DNA of 64,000 bases from Rhizomucor pusillus. Taxonomy: Eukaryota > Mucoromycota > Mucoromycetes > Mucorales > Lichtheimiaceae. This document shows positions 46,871 through 59,600 of the stretch, in pieces. The translations under genes and the position numbers were made by a program. The stretch's first letter is position 1. Each line of letters starts with the position of its first letter. The DNA is taken from the NCBI GenBank assembly GCA_900175165.2, contig FWWN02000695.1, forward strand, positions 1 to 64,000, in the 5' to 3' direction. The notes below the pieces were generated by a model that made no database searches, was not told the DNA's origin, and was given only the letters and a program-made list of their open reading frames with translations.

Positions 46871-48529
46871 ATGAAGAGTCCTGTAGCATGGGCACTGCTA
46901 GCTCTCACTAGTCTAGTTGCCATCTTGTCAGGCATTGAGGCCAAGTCACTCTCGGGCAACAGAGTGCTGGTCCTGCTCGATGATCTGTCCGAAAAGCCAA
47001 ACTATTCGCGCTTTTGGCAGTCGCTTGAAGGTACCACTTTGTCCCGTTTACGTAAAGCATAGCCCTTCTTGAACCTTTCTCACCTTGAGCGACTAGACCG
47101 CGGTTTTCGACTGAACTTTTACACAAGTTCTGAAGACGACCCGACAATCCTTCGAAAATACGGCGAGTACCAATATGACCACGTTGTGCACTTTGCACCC
47201 AAGTCTAAAGGTACGCGCGCTTTGCTTTAAACGCATATCTATAGACACAGGTGGCTCATCTCGCCATTGTGTAGAAATCGGCAAACATAAAAGTTTTGGC
47301 AACGTGCAGCTCGTAAAGTTCGTGAACGACGGAGGAAACCTCCTGGTGGCTACCTCCAAGGATCCCAGCAGTGCCGTTCGAGAACTTGCAGCAGAGTTCG
47401 ACGTTGAATTCGACAGTGCAGGCTCTACCGTGTACGACCACGCTGCCGCTGACGAAAACGAACCCGATACCATCCAAACCCTCAACATCGTTGCACCAGA
47501 TAGTATCATTGAAGAAGGATCAGTAACAGTACCTATACTGTATCGTGGCGTAGGCCTATATCCCGGAAAAATCCCATTCTTGAACAGAGTGCTCTCTGCC
47601 GAGAAGACAGCATTTACCGCAGATGCATACAGCAAGGATGCCCAAGTCGAAAACGTTGATCTTGTATGCGCCATGCAGGCACGCAACTCTGCACGCGCCA
47701 CTTTTGTTGGATCTTTGGAACTTTTTTCTGATAGGTACACAAAGAAATCCATGGAAATGATGGGAGTTGATATTAACGTCTTTTTACATAGCTTCTATGA
47801 AAGAAAGGTGGAGCAAAAAAGACCGAACGGTACCGCAAAGAGGTAAAACCTGCAGGTTTTCCATTTGATTTTTAACGTAACTCACAACATATTGACACAG
47901 AACTGTTCAATCGGGCAACGCTGCATTTGTTGAGGAGCTTTCAAAATGGACTTTGCAAGAGAAGAGCGTGCTAAAGATAGTATCGCATCGTCACCATAAG
48001 GCAAACGAAACTGAACAACAGAGCGCTTACCGAATCAAAGATGACATTGTAAGTTGCCATGTACAGAACTGCTTTTCTACCAGGTATTCTGAAAAAATAT
48101 ATTTAGGTATACGTGCTTGAAGTATCCGAATATAAGGACGACCACTGGACTACGTTTAAAGCCGACGATATTCAGTTAGAAATTATTATGCTTGATCCGT
48201 ACATCCGAACGACGCTTAAGCAGCTACCTACTGCGCCTGACCACCATTATGGCCGTTTTGTTGCCCACGTTAAATTACCTGATGTGTACGGTGTATTCAC
48301 GTTCAAGGTCAACTATAAGCGACCAGGTCTGACCTACCTGCTGGCAGAGGATGTTGTTGCAATTCGGCCTTTCCGGCATAACGAGTACCCGAGGTTCCTG
48401 ACAGCAGCCTATCCTTACTACGCCTCTGTTGGCAGCATGATTGTTGGATTCCTTGTATTTAGCGCGGTGTGGCTATCCACCTGGGGTGGACAGGAACCGA
48501 AAAGGGCACCCAAGCCTAAATCACAGTAA
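46871..48529 (+). CDS. WBP1: Oligosaccharyltransferase 48-kDa subunit (OST48/WBP1)
   Basis: Six exons (46871-47030, 47097-47210, 47275-47734, 47804-47842, 47901-48048, 48107-48529) give 447 residues. This essential ER subunit of oligosaccharyltransferase supports N-glycan transfer to nascent proteins. A signal peptide (LLALTSLVAILSGIEA) precedes VLVLLDDL, the conserved FVNDGGNLLVATS, PILYRGVGL, a VGSLELFSDR stretch, FAVEELSKW-type and YVLEVSEYKD blocks, and one C-terminal membrane helix (YASVGSMIVGFLVFSAVWLS) with a short basic tail ending KPKSQ. Intron 3 (47735-47803, 69 bp) is in frame without stops; removal gives the family spacing, retention adds 23 residues. Confidence 0.93.
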
Positions 48530-49036
48530 AAAAACAAATAAAATGCATAAACTGACGTAGACCGATTAAAGTTCTACTACAACCACCAATACTCAACTCT
48601 GGCTATAAGGAGTCAAGTCTAGAAATTGATTTTCTGCAATCAGAGGATGAACCGCTATACAGAATGTCAATCCAATCATTTATTACCAGGCGGCTGCTTT
48701 TACGTAAACATTTAACGAAGATCTCTCTGAACGGACAGTTTTCAAATTCCCCAAATGACTGTCAAGAAAAAAAAAAAAAAACGGACGTAAGCGCGCTTTG
48801 TTTCTAGGTACAAATAGATGGATGTTTCAATAAGAGCCGTTGTGGGATCGCTGGGTCTCAGAATAGTTTGTGTAGAAAAGGGGTTCTTAGACAACATGAC
48901 ATACCGTTTCTTCTCTGGTTTCTTGTTCTACGGCAAAAACTGACTACACGGTCTTCTGTCGATTTGCAAACATCTTTGTTCTCTTTCGTTTCCTTTTCTA
49001 CCATCGATTGTCTAGTATACACTGTATTGTAGTAGC
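48530..49036. other. 507-bp spacer between OST48 and SLC49-like genes
   Basis: Contains the 3' flank of OST48, a 15-bp poly-A run (about 48767-48781) and the promoter of the SLC49-like gene. No gene seen. Confidence 0.5.
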
Positions 49037-51103
49037 ATGAGTATCCATCGTCTTCATCACTTTGACGTGGAACAGGCGGCAATCTCCTCGGAGCAGCAAA
49101 CAATAACAGGAGCATCTATGAAAAATGTACAAGATGATACGTCTTCGATCGCAGGCTCCTCTGCACCTACAGTTGTCGACGAGTATGATATTCCCGACAG
49201 TGACATTCACAGTGACACCAAAAGATACCGAACGTATCCGCAAGCTTGGCTAGCTCTTTTCTTACTAGTATTGCTAAGAGCAGCAGCAGCCGTGTTTCAA
49301 TTCACATACAGTGTGGTTCCAGGCATTACCAGTGAATTCTACCGTGTCTCTATGACGGCTGTCAACTGGCTGGCCACCGTCCAGGGCATCGTCTACGTCC
49401 TCGTCAGTTTTTTCACTGGATGGATCTTTGAGAAGCTCGGAGTCAAACGATCGGTGAGTACGGCCTTGGACATCGTACGCAAGTTGTACTAAAGCGCAAG
49501 ACATGGGCTAGCTCATTATTGCAGGTGCCCTGTGCAGCGCCGGATCCGCGATTCGGCTCGTCTCAGCAAAGACACAGCCTCCTTCGTTTGCATTGTCAAT
49601 GATAGGCCAGGTTATTGGATCAGCGTCATCACCTCTATCTCTGAACACCATGACAATGGTAAGAATCAGATTAAAATTGTGGTAAATATATATATACACT
49701 TTAACTCATCTATCACAGTTTGCATCAACTTGGTTTACAGAGAATCTAAGGGCAACAGCCGGCATGTTTGTTGGCAAGTTTCGCTAAGTCTAGGTACATC
49801 CAAGCACTGAAGAGCAAGACGCGTTAACTCTGCTCTTCATTCTACTGTAGCTTCCAACTATGGAGCGATCATTGGCATGTTCGTGATACCAGCCATTACC
49901 AAGCATGCAGATCAGATGCCACTGACTGTAAGCCTACCCGACATCCAAAGGCCCTGAATCACCACTTTTGATCTAATATTTTCTTTCTCAAGTTGCTTAT
50001 TGTAACCATCATTGCGGCTGCAACCTTTGTTCCGCTGATTTTCATGCCAGCAAAACCGCCAACACCTCCATCTGCTTCGCAAGACGATCAAAACACGAGG
50101 CCGTCCTTCTTGCAGGGTCTGAAACTTCTTGCACGCAACTACAATTTCTGGATCATTTTCCTTATCCATAGCTTCAACGTCGGCTTAAGTATAGCGTTTG
50201 GAACAATCTTTACCCAAGTTATCTCGCCCTATGGATACACGGATGCTGATGCAGGACAGCTGAATGCAATTGCGTTTTTCGCCGGAACTCTAGGATGCTG
50301 TTTGTATCAATTTTTTTTATTCATTCAAGAAGCAACCATGTCTAACATTGACGGTTTATAGCTGTGGCTGGCCCCGTCCTAGATATCACAAAACAGCATA
50401 AGCTCTTTCTAAAGCTGATTGCGCCTATGGTCTTGGTCACGGATCTAGGGTTTGTCTTTATGAGTAAGTGTCTTTCCTTGATTCCAAAAATTTATCACAA
50501 TGCTAACATTTTTTGTCATAGTCCAACGTGATTTGTATGCTTCTATCTTGTTTGTTACGGCCTTGAACCAGTTCTTCTTATCATTCTTGGTACCAGTTGC
50601 CATAGAGCTTGGAAGCGAAAGTGAGTTTTAGCCAGCAACATTGTTCCTCGTCGTAAGTGCTAACAGCAGAGAAAAAACAAGCATCATATCCAGTAGCCGA
50701 GGCAACCACAAGCTCCATCATGTGGCAAGGCGCTCAAACGTTTGGATTTCTGCTCGTTATGGCGATGGATACGCTTCGCGACTCGGCAGGCAACCCTTCT
50801 AACAATATGACCCGGGCACTCGTCATGCAGGCAGTTCTCGCAGGCGTCGTGACCTTGCTCGCATTTGGCTTCCGTGGCAAGATGGCACGCACTGAAGCTC
50901 ACCTTCTATCAAGTCGGCAAAAGACTGAACAGTTTTGTTGTGACGAAGAAAAAACCGCTGCTGCTGTTGCAATCCAACGTAATCCATCGTCAAATGCAAC
51001 CACCAAAGGTGTGCAAGGAGAAAATAATGAAAAGAAAGCGGTTGATGCTGCTACCAATTGTTCAACAACTGGAATCATTGATGTCAGTAACCTTTCCGGC
51101 TAA
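49037..51103 (+). CDS. SLC49-like major facilitator (FLVCR/DIRC2-type carrier)
   Basis: Eight exons (49037-49453, 49512-49658, 49719-49773, 49851-49927, 49993-50299, 50362-50463, 50522-50620, 50670-51103) give 545 residues. A cytoplasmic N-tail of about 70 residues leads into 12 expected membrane helices. The MFS loop motif appears as GWIFEKLGVKRS after helix 2, FTENLRATAGMFVASNYGAIIGMFV in mid-N-half, and VAGPVLDITKQHK after helix 8. The pattern of MTAVNWLATV and the NLRATA segment resembles the SLC49 group (heme, choline or related solutes in animals). The fungal substrate is unknown. The C-tail is long and polar. Intron 3 is GC-AG (gcaagt at 49774), supported by the alternative donors breaking the NYGA block. 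Confidence 0.82.
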
Positions 51104-52561
51104 GTAGCGACTACTGCGCTGCAACCATTATCCGTCCATCATGTCTGCTCCCTGTCCATAAAACCTGTGTGTATGTAATACTCTTTATTATTATTATTAT
51201 TATCATTGTTATTATTAATGATAATAGTAAGACTTATAGGACCTTGTATTGAATCTGAAGTATATGACAACAGAGTCTGAATTTTTTAGCGTTACTGAAT
51301 TTACTTGCGTTGTTTTAAGACACATATCACCTCCATTGAATTGTCTTATCCAATATATGGATCGCTCTTCGCTCACGCACTTGAAATCCGTAACAGTGGT
51401 TCAAAGTACATTTTGGCACTAAACTCGGCACTCAAGTTGCACTGTCTATACGCTCGGACCACCTTTGCTGTGTGCGTTTGGACATTGCCTTGGATATCTG
51501 TGAGTCATGTGAGTGGTCAAAGAAGTATCATGGAGGTGACAATTAGCCTCAAAGCAGTATCTCAGGAGTGCTGTCCCTTTCTCTCTTCGTTCGCTAGGAA
51601 CACAAAAATTTGCATTTGGGAGAACAAAATTTCTGATCCGGGCATTGCGCCGAAAAGACCGGTAATTCCATATCAGAATGATAGACGCGTCATCAGATTA
51701 TACATATTTGCAAAAATCAGGGACTGTGACGACTTCAGCAATCCTGTTGATACATCGTTTCCGGATCACGCGTACACAGCATTGTTGATAACTCTGTGCA
51801 ACAGGCTAGGCTAGGGCAACGAGGCTTATGAACTGCGGGAAGCGGTCCACGAGTTGGACCGATTCGGATTCCGAGAAACAATGGGACTTATCTAGATGCC
51901 ATTGACACCAAGGCCACATCAGATATGATCAAATGCTGCGGCTGCTTTTGTTCTGTGATTCGAGAACTCGGCTACGTATGGTTTACAGGGGAGCAGAACA
52001 AGCTGCGGTTCAGATAGATAAAACCTCATTTTATACGGATGCATTGACGGCCCGATGTTCACCCGATCGTCGAGTCAAACTTAAACATTTTCTGCCAACC
52101 GGGCTTACGTGACCTGGTTGATCTGCATATGCTGTGCTCCGTGCCAGATGAAACAAAGTCGTTCTTTCAGTTCATGGGCTCGCTACCATGATCTTGCAAA
52201 GAAAAGCAGCCATTGGGAAGTTGTCAGTCGTGAAGAATGACTGAGATGGCTATCTTGAATATACATTTTTGATCTTTGAGTAATCTTCGGTCGGACGGAG
52301 TTTCCTGCACCGTGGATCGGTCCAACCTATGTCTTTCTGTTGTCGTTCTCCACATCAATAGCAGCACACTGATCCGGTATATGCGTAACACACATATAGA
52401 TTTCCGACAATGTTCCACCCCATGCTACTGTTCTCGTGGTGCTGCGGCAGGATATTTGTAATCGCGCTTCACCGTTCCTCATATAAAGGTCCCTCCATTC
52501 CGCTTTTTTTTTGCGTTCTATCCTTATCTCCAATATATCCGTGTCTCTTTCTCCTTTTTAC
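51104..52561. other. 1.46-kb intergenic region with possible decayed coding sequence
   Basis: No intact gene. Segments read as plausible protein for 30-60 codons (for example 51895-52015 and 52060-52190 on the plus strand) and are separated by stops, as in old pseudogenes or transposon remains. A 169-codon ORF (51305-51814) lacks an ATG start and recognisable features. (TTA)n microsatellite at about 51183-51215. The right end holds the promoter of the ABC transporter, with a T-run and CT-rich leader at about 52500-52560. Confidence 0.4.
51183..51215. repeat. (TTA)n microsatellite
   Basis: About eight TTA/ATT units with two interruptions, shortly after the stop codon of the SLC49-like gene; probably in its 3' untranslated region. 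Confidence 0.85.
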
Positions 52562-55500
52562 ATGACGGATCATCAAGAACGAGACATTGCAAAGGGAAAA
52601 TGGACAGACTCTCTCTCGTCGGCCGGAACCATATTGGAAGAAATCCATCCAGGAACGGCTGGTACGTACGGTGAAAGCGACGCTGATGCAGTCAACGTCG
52701 AAGGTATGTAAATCCATCCACTGTTTGTATATGGAGAGGATCATTCACGCTAAATCATCATCATTAGCTGCTATCGATGAATACAATGAGATCAAGCGCG
52801 AGTTGTCGCGGATCAGTCGAGTGTCGTCGACCAACAAGATGGAAAGCAAGCTCGAGGAAGGTGTAGCCGACGAAGAAGTGTTTGATCTGGACGACTATCT
52901 GCACGGAATGTCGAGACAAGAGGCCGAGAATGGCAAAACACCCAAAAGTCTGGGTCTAATCTGGCGGGATCTAACTGTGGAGGTAAATAATAAACATATG
53001 AACGGCGACGAGGGGATAACTCGCAGTGGCGCAGTACTTGGCCAACCTAACCAATGATCACGAATAGGGTATGGGTGCTGACGCACACACCATTCCGACC
53101 GTCTTTAGCTACATCTATCAAGGTCTTCAGGTCTGGAAACGTTTTGGCATTGGCATCAATGGCAGCAAAAGGACGATTCTAAGAAACCAGACTGGATTCT
53201 GCAAACCTGGCGAGATGGTGCTCGTACTCGGTCGGCCTGGTGCCGGTTGCACAACCCTGCTCAAGGTTCTAGCAAACATCCGTGGATCGTATACCAACAT
53301 TGACGGCACAGTCAGCTATGGAGGCATCGACCACGAAACATTTGCAAAGTACTACCGCGGTCAAGTCGTATACAACGAAGAAGAAGATCAGCATTATCCG
53401 ACTCTGACGCTGAAACAAACACTTCAATTTGCGCTGCGCACTAAAACGCCCGGCAACAGACTACCAGACGAATCCAAGACTGATTTCGTCAACAAGGTCT
53501 TGTATATGCTTGGCAACATGCTCGGTCTCACCAAGCAAATGAACACTATGGTCGGAAACGCCTTTGTCCGCGGCCTTTCCGGTGGTGAACGCAAGCGCTT
53601 ATCTATCGCTGAAGTCATGACTACACAGAGCTCAATTTCTCTTTGGGATTGTTCCACGAGAGGCCTAGACGCTGCATCGGCTCTTGACTATGTTCGTGCC
53701 CTTCGTATCATGACCAATGTTCTCAACAAGACTACCATTGCCACGCTCTACCAAGCCTCTGACAGCATCTTTCGTCTCTTTGACAAGGTGCTTGTCCTCG
53801 ATGAAGGACGATGCATTTATTTCGGGCCTACAGATAGGGCCAAAGCATACTTTGAAGATCTCGGTTTCCATTGCCCTCCTCGCAAGTCGATCCCTGATTT
53901 CTTGACAGGTCTGTGCAACCCGCTCGAGCGAGAATTCAAGCCTGGCTTCAAAGAATCGGCACCCAAGCATGCGCAGGAGTTTGAGGAGCGTTATCTCCAA
54001 TCTGACGTGCATGAAAAGTTGATGGCAGATCTTGGCCTGTATGAGGAAATGATTGCCCGCGAAAGGCCTGCCGAAGTATTCAAGGCTGCTGTTCGAGAAG
54101 AACACCAAAAGCATGCATCCGACAAGCATCCTTATACTGCTTCGTTCTATCAACAGGTCAAGGCACTCACCATCCGACAGTACCATCTTTTGATCAAGGA
54201 TCAGACAGCTCTTATTTCTCGCTATGGCACGATTTTGATCCAGGCGCTCATCAGTGGTTCATGTTTCTACAACATGCCTCTCGATGGTCTCGGTGGATTC
54301 TCTCGCTCCGGAGCTTTGATGTTCAGCTTATTGTTCAACGCTTTCGTCTCAAACACTGAACTGGTCAACTTTTTGATGGGTCGCCCTGTCCTCGAAAAAC
54401 ACAAGCATTTCGCCATGTACAGACCGAGTGCCTACTACCTTGCCCAGGTGATCATGGACGTTCCCTACGCTGTTGTTCAAGGTAAATTTATATAGTCTTG
54501 TTTCCAAGTCATTTTTTTGCTAACCTTTGTTTTCCACAGTCGTGTTGTTTGGCATCATTGCATACTTTATGATGGGACTCAAATTGTCACCGGGCAACTT
54601 TTTCGCCTACTTGCTTTTCCTGTTTTTGACAAATATGATGATGAATTCTTACTTCCGATTCTTCGGCGCGATCACCACAAGCTTCTTTGTTGCCACCCAG
54701 GTCGCTGGTACACTGTTTGTCACCATGGTCACTTATCTTGGCTACGTGATTGATTACAACAGCATGCATCCATGGCTTTCCTGGTAAGTCCCAACCAAAT
54801 TTTGTCTCAACAGTAGATTGTCGGAACTCACCGCAATATCGCAGGATCTACTGGATCAACCCAATGGGATACGCCTTCAAGACTATAATTATCAACGAAA
54901 TGTCTGGGCAAGTATATTCATGCGACGGTCAAGGCAACGCTGTTCCTTACGGCCCCGGCTACGATGACTGGAGGTACAAGACATGTGTCATGAAAGGCGG
55001 CAAGCCCGGACAAAACTTTGTTCTGGGAGACGACTACCTTCGCGCTGCTTTGAGCTACGAGCCAAGATATGAATGGGCACCTTATTTTGTTGCTGTTCTC
55101 GGGTTCTTTATCCTCTTCACGATTGTCACTGCACTGGCCATGGAGTTCTCTGCAGCCAACCGAGTCGGATCGTTGACAAAACTTTACCTTCCTGGCAAGG
55201 CACCTAAACCGCGCACCGTCGAAGAAGAAAATGAACGCCGTAAAAAGCAGCAGGAAATCACCGAAAATATGGATCGCATTGCGACCGGCACGACCTTTAC
55301 GTGGCACCACATCAACTACTACGTAACATCCAAAGGCGGGCCACTGCAGCTGTTGAACGACGTTTCTGGTATAGTGCGACCGGGACACTTGACGGCGCTC
55401 ATGGGTTCGTCCGGCGCCGGCAAGACTACGCTTTTGGATGTGCTTGCACGCCGCAAAACAATCGGCAAGGTCGAAGGACGAGTCTACCTCAATAACGAAG

Positions 55501-57257
55501 CACTCTTGAACGACTTTGAACGCATCACAGGCTACTGTGAGCAGATGGATATCCACCAACCGGCCGTGACTGTACGTGAAGCCATGAGATTCTCTGCCTA
55601 CCTACGTCAAGAAGCCAGTGTGCCCAAGGAGGAAAAGAACGCATATGTCGAGCAGATCATCCAGCTGCTGGAAATGGAAGATATCGCGGATGCCCAGATC
55701 GGTCAGGTCGAGCGTGGTGTCGGTATCTCTGTGGAAGAACGCAAGCGTCTGACGATTGGCATGGAACTGGTCGGCAAGCCCAAATTGCTGTTCTTGGATG
55801 AACCTACCTCTGGTCTCGATGCGCAAAGCTCTTACAACATCGTTCGGTTTATTCGCAAGCTGGCAGATGCTGGATGGCCCGTGCTCTGTACTATCCATCA
55901 ACCTTCGGCTATTCTATTTGAACATTTTGATCATTTGTTGCTCCTGGTACGAGGCGGCAAGACTGCTTACTATGGCGAAATCGGACCTGACGCGCGCACA
56001 ATGATCGACTACTTTGAATCCAACGGCGGGCCCAAATGCGCGCCTGATACGAACCCTGCCGAGTATATCTTGGAAGTTGTCGGTGCTGGCACTGCAGCGG
56101 CAGTTGGCAAATCTGGCAAGCATCAGCGCGATTGGGCTGAGATATGGGCCGCATCACCGCAAGCAAAGGCACTCGAGGAAGAACTAGAACACATCCATCA
56201 AACAGCAAACAAAAACCCGACACGCAAGGCCTCAACCTACGCTACACCGTTCTGGACCCAGTTCTACCTAGTCCTGAAACGCATGACGACTGCCTACTGG
56301 CGATCTCCGGACTACAACGTTGGCCGCTTTATCACGATCGAATTCACGTCTCTGTTGATGGGCTTCACTTACTGGAAAGTATCGTACACATCGTCCGACA
56401 TGCAGAACCGCTTGTTTGCTCTATTCACGACGTTTATTATGGCGTACATTGTCATTATTCTCGCTCAGCCAAGATTCATGACGGAACGCATGTACTTTAG
56501 ACGAGAGCATGCACAGCGATACTATGGATGGGCGCCGTTTGCATTTTCTGCGATTCTCGTGGAGGTCCCGTACGTACTCATCTACTGCGCACTTTTCATG
56601 GCTGGCTACTATTGGACTGTTGGACTCGTGAGCACTCCAGAAACAGGCGGATACTTTTACTTGATGTTCATCTTCTTTGTGCTTTGGTCTGTCACCTTGG
56701 GCTTCATGATTGCAGCTGCTTCCGAATCACCGACCATGGCCGCCGTGCTGGTTCCTATCTTTGTATCGACGCTCGTGCTATTTGGAGGATGTTTCCAACC
56801 ACCATCGCAGATGCCCTACTTTTGGCGCTCTTGGATGTACTGGCTAGGTATGATTATTACTATGATGGATGATGTCTTCTCTCTCTAATATTCTTAAAAT
56901 CTTGTAGATCCGTTCCATTACTGGATTGAAGGCCTAGTGGTGAATGAAATGTCAAGTTTGCCCGTGATTTGCAAGGACCGCGACCTCGTTAAAGTGACAC
57001 CGCCGCCTGGACAAACATGCGGCGAGTACATGAGCAATTTCTTCTCGTATGGCGCACCAGGATACATTGCCAATCCCAACGCAACCGACGTCTGCGGCTA
57101 CTGCCCCTACAGCTCCGGTGCTCAGTACTACTCGCTCAACTTTGGTTTCGATGCTGCTAACAAGTGGCGCAACCTCGGTGTCATTATATCCTTCTTTGCA
57201 TTCAACGTCATTGTTTTTCTTGCTCTCTGCTTCTGGAGACGCAAAGAGAGACGCTAG
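52562..57257 (+). CDS. Full-size PDR/ABCG multidrug ABC transporter
   Basis: Six exons (52562-52703, 52768-52982, 53068-54481, 54540-54783, 54845-56847, 56908-57257) give 1455 residues in the order NBD1-TMD1-NBD2-TMD2, the reverse topology of fungal PDR pumps (CDR1, PDR5), which export azoles, sterols and other lipophiles across the plasma membrane. NBD1 has GRPGAGCTTLLK (about 170) with Cys in place of the Walker A Lys, signature LSGGE and a Walker B-region SLWDCSTRGLDA; these are the usual degenerate fungal PDR forms. NBD2 has canonical GSSGAGKTTLLD (about 860), a degenerate signature VEERKR and LLFLDEPTSGLDA. The C-terminus has the Cys-rich extracellular loop of the family (TCGEYM...VCGYCPY) and ends in RRKERR. 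One ATP site should therefore be non-hydrolytic. Confidence 0.96.
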
Positions 57258-57749
57258 ACATCAAGATCAAGAAGGACAAATTTTCTCCTTTCATTCTTGC
57301 CTCTCCACATCACTACTTTGTACAAAAGGATATGTAGTAATCTTTACACATTGTTCAACCAACCCTGCCGAAAGATATTATTCAACAATTTACTATGTAT
57401 TGTCATTAGCATTATGGTTCTTGATAATTTTTACAAGTAAAAGTATATAAGTTCTTGCAGACAGGTCAAAAGTTGAATTGTGAGTGTAAGCAGCTAGTGC
57501 AAGTAAATTTATATAAATTAGGCGATGCTGCTTGCCATTTTTCTTGTTTGAGTTCTATTGGGAGTGAACGCTTTGCGCCATACAAACGAAAAATAGAATA
57601 AAACAATATACATATAGATATATCACGTCTAAAAGACTGCGGATACTAGTAAGAGTAACAAAATAATAGTAGTAACAATGCTATTCGCGCTTGCTGTTGT
57701 TGTGGGATTGCATTAAAAGGTGAATAGTTGAGATATTAGGTGCAACTTT
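57258..57749. other. Convergent spacer between PDR pump and 7TM-like gene A
   Basis: 492 bp, very AT-rich, with 3' ends of two converging genes. AATAAA-type signals at about 57596-57603. No gene seen. Confidence 0.5.
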
Positions 57750-59600
57750 CTAGTTGCTATACATCAACTCGAATTTTGATGATCCTTCATCTTGCGAAGA
57801 TCTTCTCTTTTTCCGAGTGTATAGGTCATCCACGTCGTCAAAATTACTGTTGTAAGCATTGTCGTCTCTTCCGCTGCTGACCACAGGCTTGCCACCAAAT
57901 GGGCTGTTTCCGAACGAGTCAACAGGGATAGAGGATGACACTGAGGGTCCAGTGGCATGTTTTTGAAAGACTTGCTGATACTGAGCCTGTTGGTCCTTTA
58001 GATCATAGTAGTTGGTATCGTCATATTGGTCATCGTAGGTGATGGTAGTCTCGTTGAACGTGCTGCTGGGCATCTCGTATGAATTGGTGTTATTTGCGCC
58101 CGAAGATTTGTCAGCACTCGTGCTGTTTGCGGCCAACGCGGCGTTTTTCTCCATCTTGGGGCTAGCAAAAATTTAATCGTGAATACTGTGATGAAACTCT
58201 CTCTCTCTCTTTCGTTTTCCAAAACTTACTTTATAATGATAGCTGCCTCGACAAAGACGGTTGCAGATGGACCCAAGTATGTCCAAATGACGCTCAGCAC
58301 GATGCTGCCGGGTGTACTGGTCATGATTTGGTCTCTGAGGATACCGTACAAGAGCAAAAACGAGGCGAACATCATGAGACACACAATGATCGTGCCTACA
58401 ATAAGTTGAATCTACATACGTAAATCTCAGTCTTTTCCATACTAAATCGGTCATGCGTTTTTAGTCATGTACCTTGAAAATACCCGTCTTGACAGCTGCG
58501 CGTCGAGGCCCGGCAGCGGTGAACTTTTTCAAGTGGCCGCGTAGGATGCGGACCAGTCGGATACCAGCGTACAAGACTGCACAGCTGAGCGAGGTATCGT
58601 GCAAGAACCAGAACCCGTACAAAAGTCTGCTGAACACTTCGGCAACGTACAGGTGCTTGGTTGCAAACGCACCGGCAACGAGCGAGCAGATATTGTTAGT
58701 GATAAACGGAAACACAAAGAACCACGTGCCGAGGATATCGACAAACATGGCTGAAGGAAGCCAGCCGGTAGAAATCGCCTTGTGGCTCTATTTTTTCGTA
58801 ATAATATATTAGATAACCGCGTGCGCGCGTGCGTAAGATGAACCGATAGATATTTACCTCAGCCAGTGTCTGAGCAATACCCACGAGGTATAGTGCAAAC
58901 CCGCCGTAGCCAAACTGCCAAGGAATCTCGAATAAGACTAGTATATTATTAATTAATAATGTTAATTAAGATATTCTATCAAGATCAGTACAAGCAGCAG
59001 CAGTAGCAGGACGGAGATTTTCTTTTAGAAGAGATAGAAACGGTTCTTTTTTATGCCTTGTTTGCCTGCTTGCTTGCTCGTATTACTAAGGCAAGATGAA
59101 GTATAAACTTACATGAGCGTGCAATAAGGTTGTCTGGGAAAAGATCTTTCAAAAGAACGATGCTGGAAACCAAACGGACTATATCACATAAAGTTATTAA
59201 CTGAATGAATCACCGTCTTATCTTTTTGTCACAACTACTTGCGTATATTGTAGACAGTCAACAGGCACAGCATGCAGTCCACCGGTTTCGGCCGCAGGCA
59301 TCCTTTGCCCCGTTTGTAATCCCACAGACTGTGGCCTTTGAACCCGAGCCGATGAATTAATAGACCGATTCCTGGTGTGATCGATTTAATTACGGATGTC
59401 AAAAAGAGACCTTCGTGAGCGACAGCAGCAGCTAACGTACCAACTGTGATCACGAGGGCAGATAGGACGATGTTGACAAGATAGATCCACCACATGGCGT
59501 TTGTTTCTTCGCAGCCGTAGATAGTCAGCCGCCAATCGCAGTGGCACACACCGTCGAAACAGTGCCGGGTCAGGGTCCTGTTTGTGAGATTATTGTCCAT
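57750..59600 (-). CDS. Unrecognised 7TM-like membrane protein A (tandem paralogue of 61331-63127)
   Basis: Seven exons (59600-59441, 59371-59243, 59178-59113, 58937-58858, 58787-58473, 58411-58230, 58161-57750) give 447 residues. I do not recognise the family. The N-terminus has N-glycosylation sites (NNLT, NRT) and a small Cys cluster, C-x5-CHCDWRLT-x4-C. Then come about seven hydrophobic segments: WWIYLVNIVLSALVITVG, a segment at CMLCLLTVYNILRLVSS, FGYGGFALYLVGIAQ, ILGTWFFVFPFITNNICSLV, LLYGFWFLHDTSLSCAVLYA, LIVGTIIVCLMMFASFLLLY, IVLSVIWTYLGPSATVFVEA. A polar cytoplasmic tail contains DLKDQQAQYQQVFQKH and ends FELMYSN. Layout resembles a receptor, but no known GPCR motif is visible. Exon borders match the neighbour exactly. 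Intron 2 is GC-AG here (gcaagt at 59242) but GT-AG in the paralogue. Confidence 0.85.

Noticed and set aside
51305..51814. 169-codon plus-strand ORF
   Set aside because: It has no ATG at its start, no recognisable motif, and lies in a stretch with other broken frames; treated as non-coding or decayed.
53068..54481. Loss-of-function of the first nucleotide-binding domain of the PDR pump
   Set aside because: The Cys in Walker A and the altered Walker B are normal for fungal PDR transporters, so this is not a defect.
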